From the NCBI GenBank assembly GCA_934045905.1, contig OW203761.1, forward strand, positions 36,594,321 through 36,658,320: DNA of 64,000 nt. The letters run 5' to 3'. Below the pieces are notes generated by a model. It did no database searches. It was not told the origin of the DNA and saw only the letters and a program-made list of their open reading frames with translations. The position numbers and the translations under genes are program-made. Shown in pieces: positions 42,901-55,800 of this stretch. This DNA comes from Leuctra nigra. Taxonomy: Eukaryota; Arthropoda; Insecta; Plecoptera; Leuctridae. Each line of letters starts with the position of its first letter. The stretch's first letter is position 1.

Positions 42901-45556
42901 AATTCTTCGAGCCATTTTATTTGAATAGAAGAACTACTATAGTTAATAATTTAACGACTCGAATTAATAATTTTCTGTGCTAAATGTAGCCAACCGTAAG
43001 ATTTGCTGTTTATGCATCAGGAAATGTCTTTACACTCAATACAAATATCGAACAATGTAATGAAAGTCAATGGAAAATGCCCACTTGGCTAACTGTAACT
43101 ACAATTCACGAAGGTGTCTGAGGCTGTGCTAATCTAATTACCAAGATGACGAAATGAGGTGCACTGAAAAGATCTCCTCATTGAAAAGTATTGCAAGCAT
43201 GACCACTGATTTCCAGACATGGCAACAACTCCTAGAAACTCAAGAGAGTAAAAGAAAAACTTTGCAACTTTGCACAAAGAGTCAGTACATTCTTATGTTT
43301 ACATTTTTAAAAAGTCTCTAAGTTATTGTTAAAGGCATCGACAAGAAAAGTGGTAAAGTAAATCTGTTTGCAAGTAAAACGAACAAGCGTCGTGGTCACG
43401 AAGGAAGATTCCTCCACCGTGAGTCAGTGCATCCCGAAGGTTAAACTCTGCATCGCGATGTCTGGCGGCGTGAAAGATTGCGACGCTTTATGATTCCACG
43501 TAGAGGATGATGATTAATATCTCCCCTCGGTCCTAGACAGTGCAGAAGAGTCTGCACGGGGCTTTGTAGAGGAGGTGCAAGGATCCGGCTGGCCCCGCAG
43601 CGTTCCAATGAAGGCCGACCGCTATTGCAATGTTACAGCACAGCGGAAAGATGGACAGAAATCATTTTTGCCCGTTTGATAATCGCAACGGGTTTATTGA
43701 GATTATTTCGCGAGAAGTGAACGTCATAGCCTTTAAGATACTTCCTTGCTCATTAATATGATGCAATGATGCTGTGATGAGTGGTCCAGAATCTTGAATA
43801 GGAATTACCCATTCATGATTGCCCATGCAGCACCTCGATTCTCCTGAATTTATTTGTCATTATTGGAATGAAGTTATTGATTATGCAACAGTTCTATTGA
43901 AATTTCATTGAAAGTTTCGATTGAACAATTGGGTCTGGGTTTTTAGCACTTGCCAGTGCAGAACTGCAGGGTCGTTTGAAGTTTATTTATACATTCTTCT
44001 TCGAACGATGATGTTTGCTTATCGATCGTAATAATTATAAAGAAAACATCTTCATGATTTACCACTACATTTAGCACTGACAATATTGATGTCAAAGACG
44101 GATTTTTGTTGTTAAGTTAACGTCTGATTTACCCATTGACTATAGACGTGAAGTAGCATTAATCAGATTTTATTGCTACTAATTTTCTCTTGCGACAAAT
44201 CGTGTCAAGTCATTAATTATACCTCTATTAACACGGACTCTATCTAATTACAAATGTCAACAAGTACTTGAAGAAATAGGTTACTCTGCTTCTGCCGACA
44301 TTGAGACCGCCGGTGTTATTTGTTTACATTTGGGGTAGTCTCGTCTTGAGAATCACCCCCGCTTTTGTTCGAGGAGTGGCAGACGAACAAAATACACATT
44401 GCTCATGTAGACAGAAATAATGGAAACCATTCTTAGTTTACATAAGGCAGACAGTGACTTATAATTTCGGACTCTGAAATTTTCTTGCCAGGGTGAACTG
44501 ATTTGAAATCTACATATTGACCATAGGGCGAGTGTACTTTTGGGCCATGGGAAAGACAAGTAAACTTAGTATTCAACTTTAAAAAAAACTGATTGCCAAC
44601 TTAATATGTAACTTTACTTGCTTGCCTTGTAGTTGCATAATAAACAACCACCTGGGGATGAAGTGTCATAAAAAATTAACATATTTTCCTATCGAGAATA
44701 TAAGATGCGTTCGATGTATTGGCTAATTTCCTACGTGAGAAAACTTGAATCACTTAGAAATCAGGTTCACGTCAAGCATCTTGTATAGCCTGGAATTACA
44801 TTATGTTATGTTAATGATGCACTTGCTTGATCATAATTCATAGACGTTCCTACTTCTGGATGTGCGCAGCGTTGAGGTATGTCGCTGGCTCGTTGGCTGG
44901 TCTATCGAGGAAGAAGTTGTGCACGATTGATTCGACATGTGTCTGTTTGCAACGGACGCGGTTTTCACAGTGGACAGGTTTTAGAGTGTCGAACCCGATG
45001 AGAGTGAGATGATTTTCAGAGACACGCGCAAACATTTCGTGAGAGTTTACATGTGATTACGACGCGAGATTGTTTTATAAGTACGTGAGAAAATATACTA
45101 TAATTAGATTTTACTTTGACCGTGAATGTCCAAAATTTGAATGAAGGTGTTATAAAACTAAAACAATTTTACAAAATCCAATAGAAAAATATTAGCAAAT
45201 AATTTTTATTTAATGTCGTAAATTAACTAGTGTTTTAGCTTACAAATTATAAATAAATATAATTTTATGGAAAATAATCTACAATATAGAGATAAAAAGA
45301 TAACACAAGTGTACGTATATTCGAATTAAGATATTATTATCGGAAATATCAATAAAGCTTACTATTAAAAGCTCTTAAAATATTCTAAAAAAAAATAACT
45401 TTTTATCACCACTGCAAACATTTTTAGTCTCGAAATAAAATCACTCACACTTCGATGTCCAAATCATATTTTTGCACTTTCATCACATCTCCACAAAACA
45501 CCGAAAAAAATACATCGATTACAAAATAATCAAGTACTTTGAAATGAAAAGCTTAC

Positions 45557-45790
45557 CGAAAACCAGGAGGAAAGTTTCTTCTAGTGTTCGTCCAGTCGAC
45601 TGAAGTCGATGATTGGCTCGATGAGAATAACTCCGACCTCTTCGCTCGTCACAGTATTACGTACTGCGAGCGCCGTCCACCTTACAACGTCAACGACAAC
45701 TTATCTAGGAGGTCGCTTGATCGAAATGTACCGGTATTATTCACACCGTGCAGGAGTACCACAGCCAACGCACCGACCAGAAATGAACTC
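45557..45790 (-). other. Probable non-coding first exon of the tenectin-like gene
   Basis: It starts about 30 bases downstream (minus strand) of a TATA-like box and ends at a consensus donor TTTTCG|GTAAGC (45,556). The coding first exon has an acceptor 18 bases before its ATG and needs an upstream exon. This is the only strong promoter-plus-donor pair I found on this strand upstream. The link is inference. Confidence 0.5.
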
Positions 45791-45940
45791 ATGCGAAGCT
45801 CTGCACAGCAACTTTAAATACTCCGGGTGGGGGAGGGTTAGGGTCGAGATGGTCCCCCTCGATCGAGTCTTGAGCAATTGCATCGTCCATGACTGGAGCT
45901 TTGCGCGCGAGCGCTGTGTGGAGAACAGAGCCCGCTGTGA
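45784..45940 (-). promoter_or_regulatory. TATA-type core promoter, probably for the tenectin-like gene
   Basis: Minus-strand TATTTAAAG at 45,820-45,812, preceded by a C-rich tract (CCCTCCCCCACCCGG) and, about 120 bases upstream, a CCAAT box (CCCAATCACAG near 45,940). Initiator-like TTCATTT at about 45,787-45,781 lies about 36 bases downstream of the TATA. Confidence 0.5.
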
Positions 45941-46267
45941 TTGGGCAGACGAGATGCGAACTGCCTCGGGGTAAAGAAGAATCGCCAGGATTTTGCTGCA
46001 TGTTTTCGAGACCGGACGGGCAAGGTGGAGGTTCGCGAAGATCGCGAGGTGCATTCGGCAGGAACAGTTGACGGCGTCATCATCGCGTCCAGGAGTCCGG
46101 TGCGGGAGAAATCGTCGTCCGGCTTGGGGAGTTCAATGCAGGAATAAGCAGTTTTAAAAGTGATTAAAGCAAAGTGAAGACAATGATATTTCGCTGGATT
46201 GAGATATTTTGGTCCAGACGAATGCGACCTCATGTGCGATATTTTCCTCGAATATGGAAGTGAGGGT

Positions 46268-47000
46268 GGAAACGCAGCCACCCCTCCTCCCCCTCCCCCG
46301 CCCCCTGGGATCTGGAACACAATGGACGCGCGACAGACGACTGCATAATAACTTGGGATAGGCTTCATAGATCAATAGTTTTAGCAGACTCTCCCAATAC
46401 ATTTCGCCAATTCCCCCTCTCAGCAATTTCATCCCTTACGTGTTTTCGCACATACACATCATATTCCCCCTTACGTTATGTTCTTGTTAATTGAATTCTC
46501 GTCTCGATTTCTACTTTACTTCTTTCCAGAAGTTTCCCTCCGACAATGCAACCCCGACATCCATCATACACCCCCCACCCCCCTCACATCTATCTAAAGA
46601 CCCTTGTTTCATTGAGTCGACTTAGCAGCCTCCTCAGATCCTCATCAAAAACACACTTTGATTCTTCCCCTCCGCCCCCCTCCTCCTCCTACAACCCTAT
46701 GCGGTCACGAGGTTACTCATTCATTCATAAGAAGTCCAACCCTCTAGACAAGATCTGAACCTCTGACTCGTGTATTACGGTTCACTGCAACACTAATGCA
46801 GTACACATAATATTACATAACCTTCGTTCTGGTTGACTTTGAACTCGAAGCACTTGGCCTCTTTCTCTCATTAAGTCATCGAGACGAGAAAACTAAAAGC
46901 GAGAGTGATGATTGTACGATGCATGACTTTCCCTTTCTCCGCACGCAACCTCTCCCCCCCCCTCCCCCTTGCTGACGGAGAGGAGAGTAATGCGATGCGT
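46268..47000. repeat. Cluster of C/G-rich tracts upstream of the TATA promoter
   Basis: Plus-strand C tracts at about 46,274-46,309, 46,568-46,585, 46,668-46,690 and 46,950-46,972. The first has at least four G runs of three or more in a row on the minus strand, with spacers of one or two bases, fitting a G-quadruplex pattern. The last adjoins a CpG-rich patch at 46,970-47,050. Confidence 0.6.
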
Positions 47001-47099
47001 CGAGGGACGTCGCCCTCCTCGGAGACGGCGTCGGAGGGGCGTCGCGACGACAAGGAGTCAGAGTTTAGCGTGATTTTGATTGAGTCGAGATGTGGGATA

Positions 47100-50000
47100 T
47101 TGAGTTAGTTTACTACTGATTGTGGTGTTGCTACGACTTTTACCCTCTTCTACGTGCCGACGCCGATGTCTCCCCTAAAAACAAACTTCTGACCTAAGAG
47201 GGGTCATTATTGTTAGATGAGTTTTGGGGTGTGTTGAAGCTAAATACCAGATCCGTTATCATTTCTGTCTGGTAAGAGAGAGTAAATCCCATCTTCGCGA
47301 TAATGCCTCTCTTTGTAAGAAGTCTCGATGTGTTCAAAATCCGTCTCGACGGAGGAGGAAATGTTTCGACAACGCTTCAATAGACTTCGTGTAAAACGGC
47401 TAGTTAACCACCGAAAAGTGTCCATTCATTTAAACTCGAGCATTAAATTCACACTTGAATGGAGAAGATTAGATCTGTGTTCATCTGCATGATGCAGATT
47501 GCAGTTTTGTCCGAATGCACAGAGGCGTAAGTGCAAATTGAATTCTTTGCACGAAGATGTCCGCTAATCATAAACCTAAGCTGAGTATGTAGGATCGTAA
47601 AAACCACATACTCAGACATAATAACAATAAATAGCAATGCTCTATCAATATTAGTAATAACATGTTTAATTGGCATTCCTGAAAGGCGAATCTATAGAGG
47701 TACTAGATTTATCTCATGAAACACATTTCTTGAACGGTGTCCTCACAAGAGTACAGTTGTGAGTCGACTCGACAGTCAAACCTTACAGAAGATAAACATG
47801 TCATTTAGCTATTGCTAGCATTTTATTTTATTCTTTAGTCATCTTTTGAAAAAAATATCTTCATACTTCAAACAGAATGCAACCGAAGGGCGGGGTGAAT
47901 ATTGAAGAGGAAGAAAGAAAGTTCGAAAGGGGATTTGGGAGTGAAGCATCATAGTTCTCTAGACGATTCTGGACTGATTCAGAATTCAAAAATCGATATG
48001 GGAAAAATTGACCCGTGATTTCAAATATTTTGTTTTACTTATTTTTGTCACTTATGAGCTCTCGGCGTTTTCACCATCATGCTCTGTAAGTGTGAATTTA
48101 CGTTAGCCTTTAACTCTAATTTTCTGCAATTTCACACAATTTATGCAGTCCTTGAGGATTGACAAAAATGTACATTCGACATTGTATATTTAGCAAGTAC
48201 TCGTAAATCAATTACAATTCAAATACAATTTTATACAATTTAAGGCCCGCAAATACAAAAAAAAATAACATTGGATGTATCTTTACTTCTGCGTTATTAA
48301 AATCTAATCGGTATTTTTCAGTATCTTGTTCAAGTTTCTAATCAAACGTCTTATTTAATTCGTGATATTAATTAGCATCGCTAGTGTACGATCACATCAC
48401 ACGAAATAAGCTAATTGATATGTCCCCGGGTGTACGTCGTTGACCCACGGTGAATAAGTTGCAGTTTGTGAACCCAAGTCAACTATACAGACCGAGTAGT
48501 TACGACCATTACAATGAGATATATTGCAACACATATAACCTTTCCACCACCTTCGTACTTTGCTAGATATATAATCCGAGACAATAAAATTTACAGCCGT
48601 TGGGCTTCGGTCAAAGGAAGTACCACGTTAGCTTAGAAAAGCCATATAGAATAGGCCAAGATTAACGATTTTTTTAAAAATTGTAGCATGTAATATAAAA
48701 TAATAAAAGGTTAAGTTGCAATCAACATTAAAATGGACTGAATGACTGGATGTGAGTAAATAATGTTGTAAGTCTTCGAATCAGTCATCATTTATTATAA
48801 GTCGAAATAATGAAGAGAAGATTATTTTGTAAGATACACAATGGATTTTGTGTTTGTGATGGTGATTACTGGGATTAGAAAAGCTAAGAACATTTTATTC
48901 TTCTTGCACATTGGATCATCGGTGGAACTAGCAACATTATGTCAGGAGACATCACATCAAATATTTGCCATTTGGCTGCAATGTGAGCAATATTTTCCCA
49001 CTCACTCTTTTTTCAATTTTTTAGCAGATTACTACTTTCAAAATAAACATGAAAAGTAAGAAATAACGCTTTGACACGTACCACCCTCATTTAGCACGAA
49101 ACAGCATTTAGCAGAGCAATCGCCCCTCGCCAGCCAAGTCATACACTGTACAAACTGTAATGTTGTGAAATATATTAAATTGTGACATCAGTTTAGAAGT
49201 TTCAGTGAATATCGGGAAATATACCGATTTCTTCGAAATAAATAACTAGTTTTTCGTTTTCATCGCCTTTTACTTTTTCGACTTTTTTATTTACTTTTTA
49301 GACGAATAGATTTAGCTGGGTTTTTACACAAGTGTTTTTATGATAATTCTTACTTTCCACATTTTGCAAATATCTAAGGAAAAGCAGTTAATCATTCCCT
49401 ACCTCTAAGATACAGCTCACAATTTTGAATCAAGACTTGATCATGCGCCTCTTTTGAGACCAATGATTGACGTCACGGGTAAGTGAAAGGTGATGAGTTG
49501 AAATCTCTGGTGGTGATCAGATCAAGTATACTGCACACATTGCAAATGAAGTAATCATGTCATTTGTGTCGTCTGATATTTGTACAAGACTTTACCATGT
49601 AGTCATGTGCTATGGCAGGGACGTGGGAGGGGGCAGACGTTCTCTGGAAGTGATTACTGCGGCTCCGGAGGTCTCGCTGGAGCCGGATGCTGCGACGTCG
49701 ACAGGATGAGCGACGCCTCTCGTCACACTCCGTCGAGACGTCGGTTCGAGTTTCACCGACATCACCGCTTCCCTGACTTCCTCAACTCCTGTCATTTGTT
49801 ATGAGCGTTTCAGTTTGACGTTTCTTGAGCAGTAATGGGCCCAGGTTCGATTCTCATGATCGACTTTCTTCACTGTGTTTTGAGAGGAAAATCCTCGGTA
49901 GGTTCCTAACTAAAGAAAATCACAATCACCTGTTTTCCACCTCCATCCTTCTCTTTCTTTATCCTAATCACCTCATGATCATCCAAAAATTACTAATTTT

Positions 50001-51950
50001 CGAAAAATGACCTAGCTGCCGAGTCGTCTATAAGGTTCAAATCCCATTCCTATAGTTAATTGTACATAACATGTATTATTCGATTTGTACCAAGACAATC
50101 CATACACGACTTTTAATGTTTGTATTTTGATAGCTACCTTTCTAAAATCATTCTAGCTATTAAATTGATGTCATCTTCTTTCGGATTGCCTCATGATGTT
50201 GTTTTGGTTTTGAATATGACACACTAGGTGATATGGAGGAGTTAACACGTCCATCTGTTTTCCAAACGTTTCAAGGAAATATTGGCCTGATTATTCGTGA
50301 TGTGCGTTCTGGTGGTTCCAGCCATGGCCAAGGTTCTTCTACGCGGATAGGAGTTGGACTTTACACCCAATCAATGCGTCAGAATTCTAGAAAACACTGC
50401 TTACGTTAATATAAGCTTTGTAGTGTAGAGTGGTGTAAAATATAATTATTCAGTTAATTTTATGATTTGTTTCTTGTCACTGCAGTTTCGCCAAGCATAT
50501 GGCAGCGATGCATTCACTATCTATTTCATTCCATTTCCGTGTACCTAATTTTGTAATACTTCTTTTAACTGAAATTATAATTATATTCTTCCTTCTCACC
50601 TTCCATAAATAATTAATTAGGTTTGAACAAAGAAACTGATAACTTTCTCGTGATGTTTTAAGCAGTTTATTAAAATAAGATGTGTCATCACTTTACCCGT
50701 GGTCCAATATTAAGTTGCACTCGTACAGTGAAAATCCAACGGTGCGTTAGCCCCACTCAGCCAAGTCGTTACGAAACACCTAGAAACACGGAGGTGCTAC
50801 AAACTAATTTTACCCCTGTCGTTCACGAGCTAGTAGAGGGCTATGAAAATCGAGTTCTGGAATGTTTTAGATTATCTGTCAAAAAACATTGTTACAGAGC
50901 AACCGACTAAACGGCTGAACCGATTGAGCTGAAAGTTTCACCATTTGTGCACTCTTAGGCATGATGTGTGTCATACCGTTGTGACTTTTTGATGCCGTTG
51001 TTTTGGACCCGGAAGTGACGCATTATCTTTAAAAAAATGATATGATTGAAACGAAACTAACACCAAAGGATTCAAACGGCCAACAGTAAAACTAGCATTT
51101 GCTAGTTATATCGGTATTGGAAATTACGTCATATATGTTTAATATCCCATATCGATAACGGCCGGACTGATTGGACGAGAATTGAATGAAACCACTTGCA
51201 AAACCTATCAGAATCAAACCCAAATTGCCTTAATAATTGCCATTTGGTTTAATTAACCCAAAACATTATTTAAATCCCCATAAAAGTTTTGAATCAAACT
51301 GATGACTTTGTTTTGATATCACTATTTTTCAGTGCTGATTTATTTTTATTTCATTTCTTTTTGTGGAGAGGAGACTTGGCTGATGCTTTTAAAAGAGTGT
51401 TTTTACGGAGATCTAATTATTATTCAATACATGTAAAGAAGTATTTTCATACACTCTATGAGGAGGGTTGGCACAATAATTGATAGTTTTATGGTATTAG
51501 ACTTCTTATCCTTTTATACCAGAACCAAATAACATTGTTTACAAATAATTTGAGTCGTTTTCTCTTTCTCACTCCTTTTATATATTGTTTCATTCTACAT
51601 TTTTTGTACTTGCTATAGATCTCAATTTTTTATAAAAGTAAAATAATTGCGTTTTCAGATTATTTAATGAGTAAAGAGAAGTATAATTTGTAAGTTTTAA
51701 GATCTGTTCGGATCTGATAGTTTTTTAAGCGGTTTTTAGAGGTGTTTATATTTCAAGGTTTATTGGAAGTAAAAACTAGTCTCTTTGCGCATCTCTTCTT
51801 ATGTGATGTGCATCCCAAAACAAATATTATGTGGGTTGAAACAAACTGTTTATAATTATAATTAACGACATTTACGCCATCACAAAAAAACAGTTAGAAT
51901 GCAAACAGCATTTCAAGATGTATAGAACAGGTCCGGAGAATATAAGCAAA
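47100..51950. other. AT-rich region without a supportable gene
   Basis: No exon could be tied to a family. Notable pieces: a CpG-rich patch at 49,640-49,770 with open frames on both strands; a Pol III B-box-like GGTTCGATTCTC at 49,844; and dispersed-repeat-like text at 50,890-51,200 (CGGCTGAACCGATTGAGCTG). Confidence 0.5.
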
Positions 51951-52079
51951 ATTCTGCATTTATTTACGTAATGGAAGAAGATTTTTATGAATTCTATTCA
52001 AGGTTTTGTGACGACCTTCCCGAAAACTCGTTTTCTTTGACACTGAATCGATCGAACAGAAACAAGCGTGTAGGTGTGA

Positions 52080-52850
52080 AATGTTGTGAAGATTCCAGGA
52101 GGAATGTAAGATCATGGCACCTCCACCACATGGCACCTCCACAGTTGCATCGGCAAGTAATTGTGAAATGTTGTGAAGATTCCAGCAGGAATGTAAGATC
52201 ATGGCACCTCCACCGTTGCATCGGCAAGAGTTTGTGAAATGAAGTGAAGATTCCAGCAGGAATGTAAGATCATGGCACCTCCACCACTTGGCACCTCCAC
52301 CACACGGCACCTCCACCGTTGCATCGGCAAGTAATTGTGAAATGTTATGAAGATTCCAAAGGAATGAGTGATCATGGCACCTCCACCACTTGGCACCTCC
52401 ACCACATGGCACCTCCACAGTTGCATCGGCAAGTAATTGTGAAATGTTGTGAAGATTCCAGCAGGAATGTAAGATCATGGCACTTCCACCGCACGGCACC
52501 TCCACCGTTGCATCGGCAAGTAATTGTGAAATGTAGTGAAGATTCCAAAGGAATGAGTGATCATGGCACCTCCACCACACGGCACCTCCACCGTTACATC
52601 GGCAAGTAATTGTGAAATGTAGTGAAGATTCCAGCAGGAATGAGTGATCATGGCACCTCCACCACACGGCACCTCCACCGTTGCATCGGCAAGTAATTGT
52701 GAAATGTAGATTCCAACAGGAATGAGTGATCATGGCACCTCCACCACTTGGCACCTCCACCACACGGCACCTCCACCGTTGCATCGGCAAGTAATTGTGA
52801 AATGTAGTGAAGATTCCAACAGGAATGAGTGATCATGGCACCTCCACTAC
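52080..52850. repeat. Nested minisatellite, eight copies of an ~70-105-bp unit with 16-17-bp subunits
   Basis: The phrase GTTGCATCGGCAAG recurs near 52,144, 52,215, 52,318, 52,423, 52,508, 52,593, 52,678 and 52,777. Between copies lie one to three short GGCACCTCCACCAC subunits and an AAGATTCCA(R)(C)AGGAATG block. Spacing varies with the number of subunits. Long open frames over it arise from the repeat. Confidence 0.9.
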
Positions 52851-52857
52851 ACGTGGA

Positions 52858-52873
52858 ACACACACGTGTGTGT
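52858..52873. repeat. Perfect 16-bp palindrome (AC)4(GT)4
   Basis: ACACACACGTGTGTGT immediately after the minisatellite; alternating purine-pyrimidine. Confidence 0.9.
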
Positions 52874-52879
52874 GGGTTA

Positions 52880-55800
52880 TTTTCTCCGTGTCTCGTGCTA
52901 CAGAGTACAACTTATTACTACATAACTTGATATAATTATAATATTATTCTTGGATCGCTCTAAGTTTACTGTCACCTTAGACTTGCAGACATATTTCAAT
53001 GCTACAACCACGACCTCGGAGAACTCTTAGCGATATTTGCACATTTCAAACCATTTTACAACATAATAAAAAAGGAAACTCGCGCTATCTCCGATGTTGT
53101 TTCCACAAAGTTGTGATTGTGAAGACGATTAGAAGAGTTGTTCATTGTTGATTTTTCGTTTTCTTCCTACTAATGTCTACAACATCTTAGAGGGCGGGAC
53201 TCCAGTAAAGTCCAGATATCTCCAGAACCGTAGGCTGAACAGAATTACTTGGACGCCATCAATTAACTGACCCGAGAGATCTCAGGCCATATGGCGGCAG
53301 CTGTGGATGGATAGACATGGGTAGAGTAAGAGGAGGTAGGATAGGAGATTACATGATGGGCGTTCTAATGTTACTATTTGATGTAAGATTAATTGATCCT
53401 TGTTCATATTGGTTTGTATGTCCTCAGTCCTCATTAAGATAATTCAAAGATTACACCTTGTTTTTCAGTTAAAGACATACATTACCTTAAGGTAAACGAA
53501 CCACAAAGACTTGTTATTCTTTTATGAAAGGAAAATCTAAAAAAAAAATGTTTTTCAAATAAACTACTTTTGTTTCCTTTTCGTTTACATCTCGAGTGGT
53601 TTAGTAATAAAATCATAGAAACTTGTAAATGTGTGTTTAATTCGTTGAGTGTACAATTAAACGGTTTTACAGCCCCTAGACGCTGTCTATGGTTGAAAGG
53701 TACAATGAACGCACGGTTAGTGCGCCTGATGCCAGATATTACTGCATGGAGAATGCGTTTTTACTCGATCCTATTTGGTATGTAAGCGCATTTCTGTTCT
53801 GAGAATTTGTTGGATGCAAACACATTTTCTTCGTGTGAAATAAAATTGTGGATCTGGCAAATGTCTCTGGCTATATTTTTAGAATTGAGTGAAGTACTTA
53901 TTTTTCAAGTAAATGTTGACTGCAAGTAAATTAATTTAGTTAAAAAGTGACCTCACTTGGTAAAAATTAGTATGAAACATAATTTTAGTAATTGTTTATT
54001 ATATAATAAGTAATAATATAAACTTTTGAGAATTAGCTTTAGTTCATTGAAAAATATCTAGCTCTAGATATAAAAAATAAATAAAAAAGGGTTGGCTTTT
54101 GTTGGTATTGGACATTTGTTATTGGAATATGATAGTAAGTTCATAATTGTATATATTCAGCAATCTAATAAAATTATATGTACATGGTTTTATTAAATTG
54201 AAACATTTGTAATGGTGTGATACATTTACACCTAATCTCAAATTGCTTTATAGATTATGACAATCTAACTATCATAAAACATGTCTAACTTTCAAGATAT
54301 CAAGATCTACATAATTCTATCAAGATAGTTTTCAAAATCAAATACCTAACATTTTTTTTGTACTCAAAATGAGTTTCATAAAAATGTCCAACTAACTTAA
54401 ATGATCTAGTAAATAATGTTCTGAGCTTTGACATAATGATCCAGAGAAGAACAAGGCACACAGCCTCCCTACAAACTAAATCCCACTCGTGTCCCCACTG
54501 GATCCTGGTGCCTACATCCCATCACCTCTCATGGAATATAAAGGTCATTGATTGTGTCTGACATTATTAGTGCAGTTTCTGCACACACCTCTTTGCTACT
54601 GACAGCCTTAGCGCCATAGTCTGGCCTTAGGCGCCTCCTAGTTGAACACCGTAATAAATATTAGGTCATAATAATAGATCCTACGCATGATCTTATGGTG
54701 TGTCACTTCGAACAAGTACGGTCATACATAGAGGGATTACAAGACCTCATTTGCATCTCGACTCAACCATTGTCAGTGGTTTGTGTGTGTGGTGGAGGGT
54801 TACTAGATTATTGTGAAATTAACTGGCAGATAAATTATAAAGTTGTTCATATTTAAAACATGAATGCTAGGTGTTGAATGCTCGTATGGTTTAGACTAAT
54901 TAACACAATGACTTATTATAGAGCTACTGGGAGTATGTCTAGGTCAATCATAAACATGCAACTCCCTCCTAGAACAATGATCTTATCTTGGTTAGTAAAA
55001 TATGACATAAATTATCTTTCGCATTAATAAACCTCCCAATACATCATCCTGCATGACCACTAGAGCTAGTTGTATGACCGTTCATTATAGCTTGTTAGTA
55101 GAATAAGATCAGAATAAGACCAAACCAGCTAATAAAAAAGTATCGATGACAAATTTGTGATGAAATCGAAATACTGTGCACTGTCATATGCATGTATTTT
55201 CCATTTGTTATTGCATTTCTGTGCATTCCTCCAACGTCACAGATATTCTTAGAAGAGATCTGGAAATATAAGTTCAGAGGAAACTTACTTATTGGAACCC
55301 CCTAAGAGGAAGAACAATAAGGCAAAAGAACAAATACCTTTGAAATATTACGTACATCTTTGCGCTGAAGATACCAGCATGGCAATCTCATTTCAATTAA
55401 CTCAGTTTTATTAGCTCCATTATTTTCTTCTGCGTCGACTTGTTAGCCTAATTTTCTTTCAGAATTTAATTGCAAACTGTGCCACTCCTAGTGATCTAAG
55501 AATGCCCAGCGCGTGTATAATGCGTATACACATTGTTTCGTTTTGTAGCCATCTGAGGAGGCTAATTCTACAGCGTGTGTGCCTTAGGGAGTAATCATCT
55601 CACTCTATATGAAAACATCAGCATGCGTATATTATTGCCTCATTGCATAACTGTACATTAAAGGTCCGAGTATGAACCTTTGGGACGTCTATTCTACCCG
55701 GAAGGTACCTAATCTAGTCTCTTAAGATACACGAACCAATTATTTCTACTCATGTTGATATTGGCGCCAGATATCTGAATGACCGATAGCTGGGTCGCAC

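Larger units (their letters stand above)
35491..45556 (-). other. Probable large first intron of the tenectin-like gene
   Basis: From donor TTTTCG|GTAAGC at 45,557 to acceptor TGTTGCAG before 35,491. No supported coding exon lies within. It contains an 18-base G run, a GATC-rich palindrome and several unassigned open frames. Which parts are regulatory cannot be told from sequence alone. Confidence 0.5.

Noticed and set aside
49840..49900. B-box-like GGTTCGATTCTC
   Set aside because: No matching A box or cloverleaf was found at the right distance; kept only as a remark in the region entry.
51960..52790. Minus-strand 276-codon frame over the minisatellite
   Set aside because: Produced by the repeat; text is low-complexity and follows no family.
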